Counted from the first letter of the stretch, positions 31,751 to 43,250 are shown. The stretch: DNA of 64,000 nucleotides from Bostrychus sinensis (GCA_020698575.1 CM036247.1:888436-952435), one strand, 5' to 3'. Notes: generated by a model not told the origin, from the letters alone. Program-made: numbers and translations.

Positions 31751-33465
31751 ATGGCGCAGATCACAATGGAGCGAGAAGCTCTGAGTTGTTCCATCTGTTT
31801 GGATCTACTGAAGGATCCGGTCACTGTTCCCTGTGGACACAGCTACTGCAGCAGCTGTGTCCAAAGCCACTGGGACAAAGAGGACACAGAGAAGCAGCTC
31901 TACAGCTGCCCTCAGTGCAGGAAGAGCTTCAGCCCCAGGCCTGTCCTGGGCAAAAACACCATGTTAGCAGGTTTAGTGGAGCAGCTGAAGAGGACAGGGC
32001 TCACAGCGCCCCCTGCTGACCACTGCTACGCCGGACCTGGAGATGTGAGCTGTGATGTGTGCACTGGGAGGAAGCTGAAGGCTGTCAGGTCCTGTCTGCA
32101 GTGTGTGGTCTCTTACTGTGAGACCCACCTCCAACATCATTATGATGCTGCAGTGTTACAGAAACACCAGCTGGTGGCGCCCTCCGACAAACTCCAGGAA
32201 AACATCTGCTCTCAACACAACAAGCTGAAGGAAATATTCTGCCGCAGCGACCAGCAGCTGATCTGCTACCTCTGCTCTGTGGACCAACACAAGGGCCACG
32301 ACACAGTGTCCTCTGCAGCAGAGAGGGCCCAGAGGCAGGCAGAGCTGCAGGCCAGGAGGGACCAGCTCCTCCAGACCGTCCAGGACAAAGAGACAGACCT
32401 GGAGAGGCTCCGACAGGAGGCCCAGGACATCAGCCGCTCTGCCCAGACAGCAGTGCAGCGCAGCGGGGACGGCTTCACCCAGATCATCCTTCTCCTGGAG
32501 AAAAGACGCTCTGAAGTGGAGCAGGAGATCCGGTCCCTACAGGAGACCCGACTGAGTCTGGTCCAAGAGCTTCAGGACCAACTGCAGAGGGACGTCACTG
32601 AGCTGAGGAGGACCATCTCTGAGCTGGACGCGCTGTCCCTCACACCGGACCACAACCAGTTTCTACAGCTCTATCCTTCACTGTCCACAGCCACACAGAG
32701 GCCAGACTCAGCCAGGATCCAGACCGGACCAAGGTGGGACTTTGAGGAAGTGACCAGAGCTGTGTCTGAGCTCAGAGAGAAACTACAGCTCACTCTGAGT
32801 GAGTTTATACTGCCAGGACCTGAGCAGCTCACTCTGAGTGAGTTTATACTGCCAGGACCTGAGCAGCTCACTCTGAGTGAGTTTATACTGCCAGGACCTG
32901 AGCCCACCTCCAGAGAGGACTTCTTAAAATATTCACGAGAAATCACACTGGATCCAAACACAGTAAGCACAAAACTGTCTCTGTCTGATGGAAACAGAAG
33001 AGCAACACTTGTGACAGAAACACAGAGTTATCCTGATCATCCAGACAGATTCAGAGTGAGGCAGGTCCTGAGCAGAGAGAGTCTGACGGGCCGCTGTTAC
33101 TGGGAGGTGGAGTGGAGCGGGAGGGGGGGGTTTATATAGCAGCTGCTTACAAAGATACTGAGAGAGACTGTTTATTTGGAGACAATGATAAATCCTGGGC
33201 CTTATTCTGTCACAACAGAGGTTATTCATTTAGGTTTAACAAAGTCGAGTCCCAGGTCTCAGGTCCGGTCTCGTCCAGAATCGGGGTTTACCTGGACCAC
33301 AGCGCAGGGGCTCTGTCCTTTTACAGCGTTAAGGATCAAACCATGAGCCTCCTCCACAGAGTCCAGACCTCCTTCACTCAGCCTCTACACACTGGAGTCT
33401 GTTTTGGGTCTTGGTTTGTGTTTTGGAATTATGAATCCACAGCACATTTCCCTAAACTGAAGTAA
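31751..33465 (+). pseudogene. TRIM RING/B-box/SPRY E3 ligase gene, copy 1, frameshifted in SPRY
   Basis: Near-identical paralogue of the intact gene at 59152-60783, single exon. RING (Cys13, Cys16, Cys28, His30, Cys33, Cys36, Cys53, Cys56), B-boxes (about 101-185) and coiled coil (about 185-290) are intact. Two differences matter. A 39-bp unit (QLTLSEFILPGPE) is present three times in tandem (32786-32902) against once in the other copy. In the SPRY domain, just after CYWEVEWSG, a G run at 33123-33130 lies in a net 5-base insertion that shifts the frame and stops translation at 33139, removing most of SPRY; the old frame continues open to 33465. It could still make a RING/B-box/coiled-coil protein without the recognition domain, or be an assembly error in the G run. 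Confidence 0.85.
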
Positions 33466-33613
33466 GCTCTAAGTCCTGGACAGTAACAGTCTGAGGTCCA
33501 GCTGCATGAAGCCATTTTTGACCCTGATGTGTTCATCTTTAGTTTAAACATGTGAGTTTTTGATTTTGGATCCATTGCTGTGGTTTGTGAGCCTCACAGC
33601 TCCCTGCTCCGGA

Positions 33614-34770
33614 CCTGGCTTTACTCTGGTTTAGACCTGGTTTAGACCTGGTTTAGTCCTGGTTTAGACCTGGTTTAGTCCTGGTTTAGACCTGGTTTAG
33701 TCCTGGTTTAGACCTGGTTTAGACCTGGTTTAGTCCTGGTTTAGACCTGGTTTAGTCCTGGTTTAGACCTGGTTTAGTCCTGGTTTAGACCTGGTTTAGA
33801 CCTGGTTTAGACCTGGTTTAGACCTGGTTTAGTCCTGGTTTAGTCCTGGTTTAGTCCTGGTTTAGACCTGGTTTAGACCTGGTTTAGACCTGGTTTAGAC
33901 CTGGTTTAGACCTGGTTTAGACCTGGTTTAGTCCTGGTTTAGTCCTGGTTTAGTCCTGGTTTAGACCTGGTTTAGTCCTGGTTTAGACCTGGTTTAGTCC
34001 TGGTTTAGTCCTGGTTTAGTCCTGGTTTAGACCTGGTTTAGTCCTGGTTTAGACCTGGTTTAGACCTGGTTTAGACCTGGTTTAGTCCTGGTTTAGACCT
34101 GGTTTAGTCCTGGTTTAGACCTGGTTTAGACCTGGTTTAGACCTGGTTTAGTCCTGGTTTAGACCTGGTTTAGACCTGGTTTAGTCCTGGTTTAGTCCTG
34201 GTTTAGACCTGGTTTAGACCTGGTTTAGTCCTGGTTTAGTCCTGGTTTAGACCTGGTTTAGACCTGGTTTAGACCTGGTTCAGACCTGGTTTAGACCTGG
34301 TTCAGACCTGGTTTAGTCCTGGTTTAGACCTGGTTTAGACCTGGTTCAGACCTGGTTTAGTCCTGGTTTAGACCTGGTTTAGACCTGGTTTAGACCTGGT
34401 TTAGTCCTGGTTTAGACCTGGTTTAGACCTGGTTCAGACCTGGTTTAGACCTGGTTCAGACCTGGTTTAGTCCTGGTTTAGACCTGGTTTAGACCTGGTT
34501 TAGACCTGGTTTAGACCTGGTTTAGTCCTGATTTAGACCTGGTTTAGACCTGGTTTAGACCTGGTTTAGACCTGGTTTAGTCCTGATTTAGTCCTGGTTT
34601 AGACCTGGTTTAGACCTGGTTTAGACCTGGTTTAGACCTGGTTTAGTCCTGATTTAGACCTGGTTTAGACCTGGTTTAGTCCTGGTTTAGACCTGGTTTA
34701 GACCTGGTTTAGTCCTGGTTTAGACCTGGTTTAGACCTGGTTTAGACCTGGTTTAGACCTGGTTTAGACT
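33614..34770 (+). repeat. 11-bp minisatellite behind TRIM copy 1
   Basis: About 105 units of CTGGTTTAGAC/CTGGTTTAGTC starting about 150 bp past the old TRIM stop. It is the same unit as in CD83-like intron 4, but with fewer GGTTCAG variants. A shorter version follows TRIM copy 3. Confidence 0.96.
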
Positions 34771-34772
34771 TA

Positions 34773-35440
34773 GACTTAGCCTTAGGGTGCGTGAACGTGA
34801 CGTCACACAGTATATAATGCTTATAATATGTTTAAGCTAAAGTTTTGAATACTTGAGTGATAAATTTGCTAAAGTTAAAATTGCTATGAATGCTTATACT
34901 TATGCTGTTATTGTACTATGATACTCATTATTCATTTAATCATCATAAGTGCTCAATTTTACTTATTATTCATTTGTCTTTTCTTTTCATTAATGTGTTT
35001 GCTTTACAAGGGGATACCAATGTAATGATGTGACTATTATGTGATATTTAGAATTACAAAAAGTGTGCTAAAAGTAAGAAACAAATTGTTTTAAGTATGT
35101 GTTAAATACCATTGTAATCTATAGGCAGAGTAAGAGGTCAAAGAGAGGTGACTGATAAAGAGGTAGTGTGCGGCTGCGCAGTTTCACACAGGAAATGAGG
35201 GGAGTGTAGATGAGGTTAGTGGAAAGTCCCAGAAGGGGAACTGAGGTCAGAAAGTACAAATAAGGTCAAGAAGGAAGTACAAATAAGGACATGGTGGGAA
35301 GTCCCTAATGAGGTGATATGAGGTGATATGAGGCCACCTTGAACTGTATATAAGCTGTGCAAATTCTGAGAACGACGTAGACTTTTTCTACCACAGAGGC
35401 TTGCTGTAATTTCATTTACTGAATACTGTTTTGCCGTATT
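34773..35440 (+). other. LTR- or promoter-like unique segment
   Basis: Unique DNA between two arrays. It has repeated GGAAGTAC/GGAAGTCCC and TGAGGTGATA motifs, then a TATA-like GTATATAAGCTGTGC near 35347. This resembles the U3/TATA layout of a solo LTR, but I cannot define TG...CA ends or a target duplication. No protein is encoded. Confidence 0.3.
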
Positions 35441-37589
35441 TGGTCCTCAGTCAGGTCCTCAGTCAGGTCCTCAGTCAGGTCTCAGTCAGGTCCTCAGTCA
35501 GGTCTCAGTCAGGTCCTCAGTCAGGTCCTCAGTCAGGTCTCAGTCAGGTCCTCAGTCAGGTCCTCAGTCAGGTCTCAGTTAGGTCTCAGTCAGGTCCTCA
35601 GTCAGGTCTCAGTCAGGTCCTCAGTCAGGTCCTCAGTCAGGTCTCAGTCAGGTCTCAGTCAGGTCCTCAGTCAGGTCCTCAGTCAGGTCTCAGTCAGGTC
35701 TCAGTCAGGTCCTCAGTCAGGTTTCAGTCAGGTCTCAGTCAGGTCCTCAGTCAGGTCTCAGTCAGGTCTCAGTCAGGTCCTCAGTCAGGTCCTCAGTCAG
35801 GTCTCAGTCAGGTCTCAGTCAGGTCCTCAGTCAGGTTTCAGTCAGGTCTTCAGTCAGGTCTTCAGTCAGGTCCTCAGTCAGGTCTCAGTTAGGTCTTCAG
35901 TCAGGTCCTCAGTCAGGTCTCAGTCAGGTCCTCAGTCAGGTCCTCAGTCAGGTCTCAGTCAGGTCCTCAGTCAGGTCCTCAGTCAGGTCTCAGTCAGGTC
36001 CTCAGTCAGGTCTCAGTCAGGTCCTCAGTCAGGTCCTCAGTCAGGTCTCAGTCAGGTCTCAGTCAGGTCCTCAGTCAGGTCCTCAGTCAGGTCCTCAGTC
36101 AGGTCTCAGTCAGGTCCTCAGTCAGGTCTCAGTCAGGTCCTCAGTCAGGTCCTCAGTCAGGTCCTCAGTCAGGTCCTCAGTCAGGTCCTCAGTCAGGTCT
36201 CAGTCAGGTCTCAGTCAGGTCCTCAGTCAGGTCCTCAGTCAGGTCCTCAGTCAGGTCTCAGTCAGGTCCTCAGTCAGGTCTCAGTCAGGTCCTCAGTCAG
36301 GTCTCAGTCAGGTCCTCAGTCAGGTCTCAGTCAGGTCCTCAGTCAGGTCTCAGTCAGGTCTTCAGTCAGGTCCTCAGTCAGGTCTTCAGTCAGGTCTCAG
36401 TCAGGTCCTCAGTCAGGTCTCAGTCAGGTCTTCAGTCAGGTCTTCAGTCAGGTCTCAGTCAGGTCCTCAGTCAGGTCTCAGTCAGGTCTTCAGTCAGGTC
36501 TCAGTCAGGTCCTCAGTCAGGTCTCAGTCAGGTCCTCAGTCAGGTCCTCAGTCAGGTCCTCAGTCAGGTCTCAGTCAGGTCCTCAGGTCCTCAGTCAGGT
36601 CCTCAGTCAGGTCTCAGTCAGGTCTCAGTCAGGTCTCAGTCAGGTCTCAGTCAGGTCCTCAGTCAGGTCTCAGTCAGGTCTCAGTCAGGTCTCAGTCAGG
36701 TCCTCAGTCAGGTCTCAGTCAGGTCTCAGTCAGGTCTCAGTCAGGTCTCAGTCAGGTCCTCAGTCAGGTCTCAGTCAGGTCTCAGTCAGGTCTCAGTCAG
36801 GTCCTCAGTCAGGTCCTCAGTCAGGTCTCAGTCAGGTCCTCAGGTCCTCAGTCAGGTCCTCAGTCAGGTCTCAGTCAGGTCCTCAGGTCCTCAGTCAGGT
36901 CCTCAGTCAGGTCCTCAGTCAGGTCTCAGTCAGGTCTCAGTCAGGTCTCAGTCAGGTCTCAGTCAGGTCCTCAGTCAGGTCTCAGTCAGGTCCTCAGTCA
37001 GGTCTCAGTCAGGTCTTCAGTCAGGTCTCAGTCAGGTCCTCAGTCAGGTCTCAGTCAGGTCTTCAGTCAGGTCTCAGTCAGGTCTCAGTCAGGTCCTCAG
37101 TCAGGTCTCAGTCAGGTCCTCAGTCAGGTCCTCAGTCAGGTCCTCAGTCAGGTCTCAGTCAGGTCCTCAGGTCCTCAGTCAGGTCCTCAGTCAGGTCTCA
37201 GTCAGGTCTCAGTCAGGTCTCAGTCAGGTCTCAGTCAGGTCCTCAGTCAGGTCTCAGTCAGGTCTCAGTCAGGTCCTCAGTCAGGTCTCAGTCAGGTCTC
37301 AGTCAGGTCTCAGTCAGGTCCTCAGTCAGGTCTCAGTCAGGTCTCAGTCAGGTCCTCAGTCAGGTCTCAGTCAGGTCTCAGTCAGGTCCTCAGTCAGGTC
37401 CTCAGTCAGGTCTCAGTCAGGTCTCAGTCAGGTCTCAGTCAGGTCTCAGTCAGGTCCTCAGGTCCTCAGTCAGGTCCTCAGTCAGGTCTCAGTCAGGTCC
37501 TCAGTCAGGTCTCAGTCAGGTCTCAGTCAGGTCCTCAGTCAGGTCCTCAGTCAGGTCTCAGTCAGGTCTCAGTCAGGTCTCAGTCAGGT
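35441..37589 (+). repeat. 11/12-bp minisatellite (GTCAGGTCCTCA / GTCAGGTCTCA)
   Basis: About 185 units alternating between a 12-bp form (GTCAGGTCCTCA) and an 11-bp form (GTCAGGTCTCA). The one-base difference changes the frame at each switch. A short GGTCCTCAGGTCCTCA deletion variant recurs (near 36580, 36838, 36880, 37168 and 37455), showing amplified blocks. Confidence 0.96.
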
Positions 37590-37590
37590 C

Positions 37591-37650
37591 TTGTTCCACT
37601 GAGAACTTGGACATTTCCAATCTCCAACTTGGAAAAATGCAGTGGAACAA
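37591..37650. repeat. 60-bp hairpin-forming inverted repeat
   Basis: TTGTTCCACTG and CAGTGGAACAA form perfect 11-bp arms around a short loop region that itself holds AACTTGG twice. It abuts the end of the 12-bp array. It may be a tiny foldback element; function unknown. Confidence 0.6.
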
Positions 37651-37943
37651 CACTGGACCTGGTGTTTCCTACTCACAGTGCAGAGTCATTTAAATCATTT
37701 ATATAATATATACAGTATTTATGTATTAGTGTGTGGCATTATAAACCAGAGCAGTGGTTCCTTCTCTGTCTTTGTCCCACTGGGCTTTTGTCATAAGTAC
37801 CTCCTTACTCAAACATGATTTTTTTCTAAAGTGGTCACATAAAAAGTCTGTTTTTATACTAAATTCATAAATTCATTTTATACTTTACTGTAAATAATAA
37901 ATTCCCCTGCATTTTATAAAACTCAAATTCAAAATATCTGCCC
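37651..37943. other. short unique spacer
   Basis: AT-rich unique DNA between the hairpin and segmental copy 2. No feature recognised. Confidence 0.5.
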
Positions 37944-38168
37944 TGGGTCTCGGGTCCTGGGTCTCGGGTCCTGGGTCTCGGGTCCTGGGTCTCAGGTTCT
38001 GGGTCTCAGGTTCTGGGTCTCAGGTCCTGGTCCTGGGTCTCGGGTCCTGGGTCTCGGGTCCTGGGTCTCGGGTCTCGGGTCCTGGGTCTCGGGTCCTGGG
38101 TCTCGGGTCTCGGGTCCTGGGTCTCGGGTTCTGGGTCTCGGGTTCTGGGTCTCAGGTCCTGGGTCTCA
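37944..38168 (+). repeat. 14-bp minisatellite, copy 2
   Basis: About 16 units of GGTCCTGGGTCTCG and variants; homologous to the arrays at 27353 and 57015. Confidence 0.92.
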
Positions 38169-38197
38169 GGTGGTGCAGACCAGTTGCATGCAGTGTG

Positions 38198-38211
38198 GCG
38201 CCCTCTGGTGG
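38198..38211 (-). promoter_or_regulatory. CTCF-like motif in segmental copy 2
   Basis: Same perfect CTCF core (minus strand CCACCAGAGGGCGC) as in copies 1 and 3. Confidence 0.55.
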
Positions 38212-38689
38212 ACGATATTAAAAGTGCAGTTTCCCATCAGCTCCTGTTTGTTTTGGAGCTGTTCTCTTTTGTTGTGTTTTGTGTTTGTTTTGCTTTGGAA
38301 AATGAAAAAAGCAATAAAAACAATGACGTCATGAACATGTATTTTGTGGCCCACGCAGATTTTATCATCAGTGTTCATTTTACCCAACAAGAGCTGACAC
38401 ATGAGTATTTTATAAAACTCCAGGAGGCTAAAGCTCTGTTCAGGATCAGACCCAGGGAGCTCCAGTAATTTGTAAAAATCGCCGATGTCGTCTGTGATTT
38501 TTATCTGTGCGACTCTGCCGTGTCTGTGATTCAGGTCGTTTCCTAAAGATCATAAAAATAATCCAAAATGTTGCTGCTCTCATCCATTTTAAATTAGCAA
38601 TAGCTCTTTTTGTGTTCGGTCCACACTTTAACATTTTAATTTCCACCTCCACTAAAAGCCACCATCCTCCATTACTCTCTGAAATCAGC

Positions 38690-38851
38690 TGGTTTTGGGG
38701 AGAGTTTTATAAAATGGATTAAAATGATCTATAACGCCTCTAAATCATAGATTCTAACAAACAGATGATGTGTTTCTTACATTAACTAACCCAGAAACAA
38801 GAATTCCAAATCTCTTAAACTATGTGGACTTAATTGGGAAAATATCTGGCT
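38690..38851 (+). mobile_element. L1-like remnant, copy 2 (cut short)
   Basis: Same L1-like fragment as at 28180, ending abruptly at 38851 where copies 1 and 3 continue. This marks the deletion breakpoint. Confidence 0.7.
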
Positions 38852-41270
38852 CAGCCCAATCAAGTTCTGGCAAACGCTCAAAATGAGTTTATTCAAGAGA
38901 TGATGAATAAAATCCTCTCTACTTTATCAAGCTCTAGATCCAAGGACATACACAAACTAGATGCCCTCTTTTAAAAAACTCACAAAGATACTTTAACTGC
39001 CCCAATAACAAGACTCATAAATCAGTCAATAGCTGAACACATTTTCCCCCGGACACTGAAAACAGCCATTGTTACCCCAATCCTTAAAGCAGGAGATACA
39101 CAAGACATCAACAACTACAGGCCATCAGTGTTCTCCTCGTTATCACCAAGACGCTCGAAACACTCACTGATCATTTAGAAGCTGAAGAACTGCTACGTCC
39201 ACTGCAGTTTGACCTTTGAACTGAAACCACCTGTTGCCTGTTCATTGAAACTATAAAATCAAATCTTGACAAGGGAGGAGTATTTTTAGATCTTCTCAAG
39301 GCATTTGCCACAGTTAGCCACCAATGCTACTGTAAAAACTAACTAAATATAAGCTGTGTGTAAATATTCTGGCCTGGCTTAAATCCGACCTATCAGATCG
39401 TTTTCAGTGTGTCCACGTCTGACTCTCTCTCTGCAAACATCGCTCTGCCTCAAGGCTCAAACATCGGCCCGCTTCTTTTCTCCCTATACACTGTAAAAAG
39501 AAATCTGTAAATTTTTACAGTAAAAAATTGGCAGCTGTGGTTGCCAGAATTCTACCGTAAAAACTACAAGAGGTCTGTATTTCATTTTACAGTATAATTT
39601 TATCACAAATGTTGTTTTTACAGTTTTTGACTTGAGTTTTTATTATTATTTACTGCAAAATAAAGTTATTATCTTTCAAAAAAAATAGGTTAATGTATAT
39701 TTTAGTTTGTGACTTATGTTTTAATCAACATTTACTGTAAAATTTTAAGTTATTATCTTTTGAAAAGGTGTTAAACTGTAATAAACACAGGACTCGATTT
39801 TTTAAAAAGTGCTATACTGTATACATTACAAAAAACAAAACTAAAAAATACAATTTTGCCTTATTTTTAATATTACAGTTAATTACCGTAACCAAAACAG
39901 TATTTTACCGATATATCAACTACGGTCTTTTACTGTTGAATGAAATCTACAGATATTTTTGACAGTGTGTATAAATGAGCTGCCATCTGTGTGTGAGGAT
40001 GGAAACATCCAGATGTGCGCTGATGATGCGCTGGTTTATACCTGGGGGAAGGAGGCTGAACAGGTCGCCTCTAAACTTACAGCGGCCATGGAGAAAGTAG
40101 CAAAGTGGCTATGAATCCTGTCTCACCCTAAATGTTAAACAATCTGCATTTTGTGAATAAACATAAAAAATGTACTTTTCCAAATGTGACTGTGAATGGG
40201 GAAGTGATAAATAATGTCACTGACTACCGATACTTGGGTGTCATTTTAGATTCCAGCCTCACCTTTAAAAAACATGTAAAGCAAATGTGCCACAGTCTTA
40301 AATACAACATAAAAACTTTTAAAAGCATTAGAAATTCATGAACACTGGAAGCATCTCCAACCTTTTATAAAGCAATGATTATGTTGTGTTTTTATTACTG
40401 TATAACATGCTGGTCTCAAGCAGGAAAAACTATTCTGAGGCCTCTAGAATCACTGCACAAACAAGCTTTAAAAACCTTAGAGCGGAAACCACGACAGCAT
40501 CACCACTGCCATGTGCTACAGAAACATAGACTGCTTAACTTCCATAATATACAACCATTTGCTGCAATTGGAACGGTTCACAGAATTCTGAATAACTCCG
40601 CACCTGCACCACTTAAGCACTTTGTCCAGTTTACATCAGAGGTGACGTCCAGAGCCACACGAGCGTCCTCCAGGGGCCGCTGTGTTCTGCCTAAACCTAA
40701 GACCTCATTTGCACAAACAGCTTTCTCTTATAATGCAATAAAGGAACGGAACAATCTTCCAACTGAACTGAAACAACAAACAAACTATGCAACGTTCACT
40801 GTAGAACTTAAAGAATGGCTATGGAACAGTCAGACCTGCCTACACTGAACTATTTAAGTCCAACACAGCACCTTCTTGTCTCTGCTTCTGTGTAATATAT
40901 AAATGTAGACTGTGGACTTTAACCAATGTCATTCCTTCTCCACAGGAACACTTATTGTTATTTGTAGTTGTTTAAATTGAGCTTGGTAATGCGCCTTTTA
41001 TAAGACGAATGTTCCTGTAAATAATGTTGACTGAGATGAGGTGAGGTCTGTGTGTGAATGAGTTTTGGGGAGAGAGTGAGTCTATGAACTACTGCTTTTA
41101 CTGGGATTGTTTGAGTGTAATTGCATTGTATTTTTATTCATGTAAATCAGGGACTGCAGATGGAAACGAGCGATTTAGCTGCAATCTGGTGAGGAACATC
41201 TCTGTTTTTATGAGCTTAATGTCTCTGTACATTGTCCCTTCAAATAAAGGCTAAACTAAACTAAACTAAA
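38852..41270 (+). mobile_element. degenerate non-LTR retrotransposon (LINE)
   Basis: Broken reverse-transcriptase sequence on the + strand: KTAIVTPILKAG and NNYRP, then FLDLLKAFATVSH, then PLLFSLY, interrupted by a MITE, then INELPSVCEDG and CADDAL (the catalytic box). Two longer frames follow: 40132-40341 (DYRYLGVILDSSLTFKKHV) and 40375-40848 (a thumb/C-terminal region ending in ERNNLPTELK and ELKEWLW). The 3' end is AAATAAAGG plus (CTAAA)n at about 41240-41270. Frameshifts and stops make it inactive. The clade was not determined with confidence (L2/Rex1-like or Jockey-like). Confidence 0.8.
39489..39967. mobile_element. MITE with CACTGTAAAAA termini (copy 2), nested in the LINE
   Basis: Inverted copy of the element at 12133-12572. 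It begins CACTGTAAAAAG and ends TTTTTGACAGTG. It interrupts the LINE reading frame between SLY and INEL, just upstream of the catalytic ADD box, so it inserted after the LINE. Confidence 0.8.
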
Positions 41271-41325
41271 AGGCCAATATGCTGATATTCCTGCAAAAAA
41301 ACTGTGTGTGAGATGATCATTGTGA

Positions 41326-41453
41326 ACACAGTAAGCACAGATCTGTCTCTGTCTGATGGAAACAGAAGAGCAACACTTGTGAGAGAAACACAGAGTTATC
41401 CTGATCATCCAGACAGATTCAGAGTGAGGCAGGTCCTGAGCAGAGAGAGTCTG
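41326..41453 (+). pseudogene. orphan TRIM PRY-domain fragment (copy 2)
   Basis: 128 bp nearly identical to codons 380-422 of the TRIM gene (STDLSLSDGNRRAT and on to QVLSRESL), then a stop. It matches the intact copy (STD), not copy 1 (STK). Nothing else of the gene is present. The same fragment sits at 62049-62176, so it existed before copies 2 and 3 separated. Confidence 0.85.
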
Positions 41454-41950
41454 TAATTAGTCTGTAGATCATGTATATTCTTCTGTGTGGAGAGGGAAAA
41501 AAAGGACTGAGGCCAATGAAACTTTGATGAAACACACAAACCTGTAACCAGAGCTTAATCTGAGAGTGAACAAGAGGCGATTATGTTCCCCTCCTCCCAA
41601 ACTGGGACCACGACCAATGGAGCTCAACAGAGCCCGCCCCGCTCTGGTGCTGGAAGTGAACTTCTCATTCATTTTTCCCATTGACTTTAGAAATAAACAC
41701 ATATATTATGAGTATAAGGCTTGACTGAAGCCAATCAGCTCTGGTGTACCTCAGGACCATAACACTGTTCATTTCTATCAAAAAGACTTAAAAAAAATAT
41801 GTGAAATACGTTCTTAGCCTTTTTACAAATTTCAGATATTTCATTTATTAAAATGAACTGCGCTATGGTCATGAGTTACCCCACAGCTGATTAGCCTACG
41901 TTTAGCTTAATTAAATATACTCATACTTTTTTCCATCGTCTGGCTCAGGG

Positions 41951-42645
41951 TGTGACGTATACTCAGGTGTGACTTATATATTCAAATATGTCAGGTGTTG
42001 GTTATTTTCACACTGACAGCCACCAGAGGGCGCTCTAGGCTTGTGTACCAGCATCTGCTGCACCTGTACCACTGACAATTTAAAATGTAAACATTACCAC
42101 TAACAACTTAGGCTATAAAGACAACTGAGAAAGAGCGGAATAATTGGAAATGGAACTGATGCTGAGTCTGACGACAGCCACGCAGAGGAGGAAGCGGCGC
42201 TTCGTCTACCTCCGGAGTTGGCGGAGTTGTTCAGAAGCGACACCGAGGATGAAGAATTTAAAGGATTTAGCGATTAGGAGTGAGATGGTGAGTTTGGTGA
42301 ACTTGTTATATTATGTTCTTTATGCTATAGTTATGTGAATAACTGTTAATATATTACGTTAACATACGAGACACCTGTTCAGTTCGTTGTTTATGCTTCA
42401 TGTAGCTGAATAACCATCAATGTGTTACGTTAGCATAGCGCACACCTATTCAGCTGTTGTTCTCTATTCTATTATTACTATAACTTGCCTTTCAACATGA
42501 AATGTCTGCTCTTGGTGTCGGATTTTGTAAAATAAATTTCCCCCAAAAAATGTGACTTATAGACTTTTTTTTTTTTTCTTCATTATGCATTTTTTGGCAG
42601 TGTGACTTATACTCCGGAGCGACTTATAGTCCGGAAAATACGGTA
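41951..42645. mobile_element. decayed DNA transposon, possibly pogo-like
   Basis: The right end carries GAGCGACTTATAGTCCGG and AAATACGGTA, and the left part carries related GTGTGACTTATA motifs, a terminal sequence common in fish DNA elements. An internal frame reads EEEAALRLPPELAEL and SDTEDEEFKGF, resembling the acidic C-terminus of pogo/Tigger-type transposases. Both ends and the family are uncertain. Confidence 0.4.
42020..42033 (+). promoter_or_regulatory. CTCF-like motif
   Basis: CCACCAGAGGGCGC, 14/14 to the CTCF core, followed by T as in the extended motif. It lies inside the decayed DNA transposon. Confidence 0.5.
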
Positions 42646-42724
42646 TATTTCTCTGCGCACAAAGAAAACCATCTGAAAATACCTCTTAGTCATCTGATAA
42701 ACATGTGGCCATGATACTTGTGGC

Positions 42725-43250
42725 TAGAGATTGACCAATATGTTTTTTTCAGTGGCCAGTGCCGATAAACACTGCAGATAAACTTTTTTGGGGAGGGACT
42801 GATATGTAGTGCCGATTTTATTATTTTTATGAAAGAAATGTATTTAATAGAGCCATTAGTTTTAGTAATGCTTATTAAAACACAAACAAATATGTCAGAA
42901 TTGGACAGTAAGAAAAGTTAAAAAGGAGTTTTTTCAGAAAACTTTTAAGTCCATCTCAGTCAAACTCTGTGCAGGCAGAGCTTGGGGAGAGCAACAAAAT
43001 GCATTTAAAATTTTTGTTCTATGAGGTTCGGTTCCAGAGAAATGAGCAAAAATCTTTTTATTGCTGTTTTTATCTTTTCAGGCTGAGATAAAGCGATTTT
43101 GGATGTTTCCTGTGAACTGCAGAGTAAGAGCCCAAACTGCTAAAACAAAATAGAATAAAAACTGCTAAAAAAATCTGCTTAAAAGTGCAAGAATCGGACG
43201 ATTGCTGATTGACAAAACAGATCATCCCCATATATATCTGTTGACCTCTA
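42725..43250. mobile_element. hAT-like element, diverged relative of 24360-25059
   Basis: Termini TAGAGATTGACCAATAT and ATATCTGTTGACCTCTA. The interior matches the copy downstream of CD83 around TTTTTGTTCTATGAGGTT and TGAACTGCAGAGTAAGA. Flanks CTTGTGGC and CTTTAGGT agree at 5 of 8 bases, consistent with an old target duplication. Confidence 0.65.

Larger units (their letters stand above)
27353..34772 (+). repeat. segmental duplication, copy 1 (with TRIM gene)
   Basis: Order: 14-bp array, 0.6 kb unique block, LINE insertion, L1 remnant and upstream flank, TRIM gene, 3' flank, 11-bp array. Apart from the LINE and array lengths it matches copy 3 (57010-61585) nearly base for base over more than 3.5 kb. 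Homology stops at the end of the 11-bp array. Confidence 0.93.
37944..41950 (+). repeat. segmental duplication, copy 2 (TRIM gene deleted)
   Basis: The left part (to 38851) matches copies 1 and 3 up to a point inside the L1 remnant (GGCT). The right part (from 41165) matches copy 3 from 61888 onward. Between them lies a LINE body and no TRIM gene. The simplest reading is one deletion running from the L1 remnant through the TRIM gene and its 3' array into the LINE. Confidence 0.85.

Noticed and set aside
32266..32970. Antisense frames over the TRIM genes
   Set aside because: Shadows of the coding strand; the same ones appear over both TRIM copies.
35431..35892. Frame of Ser-Gln-Val repeats
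   Set aside because: Read-through of the 11/12-bp minisatellite.
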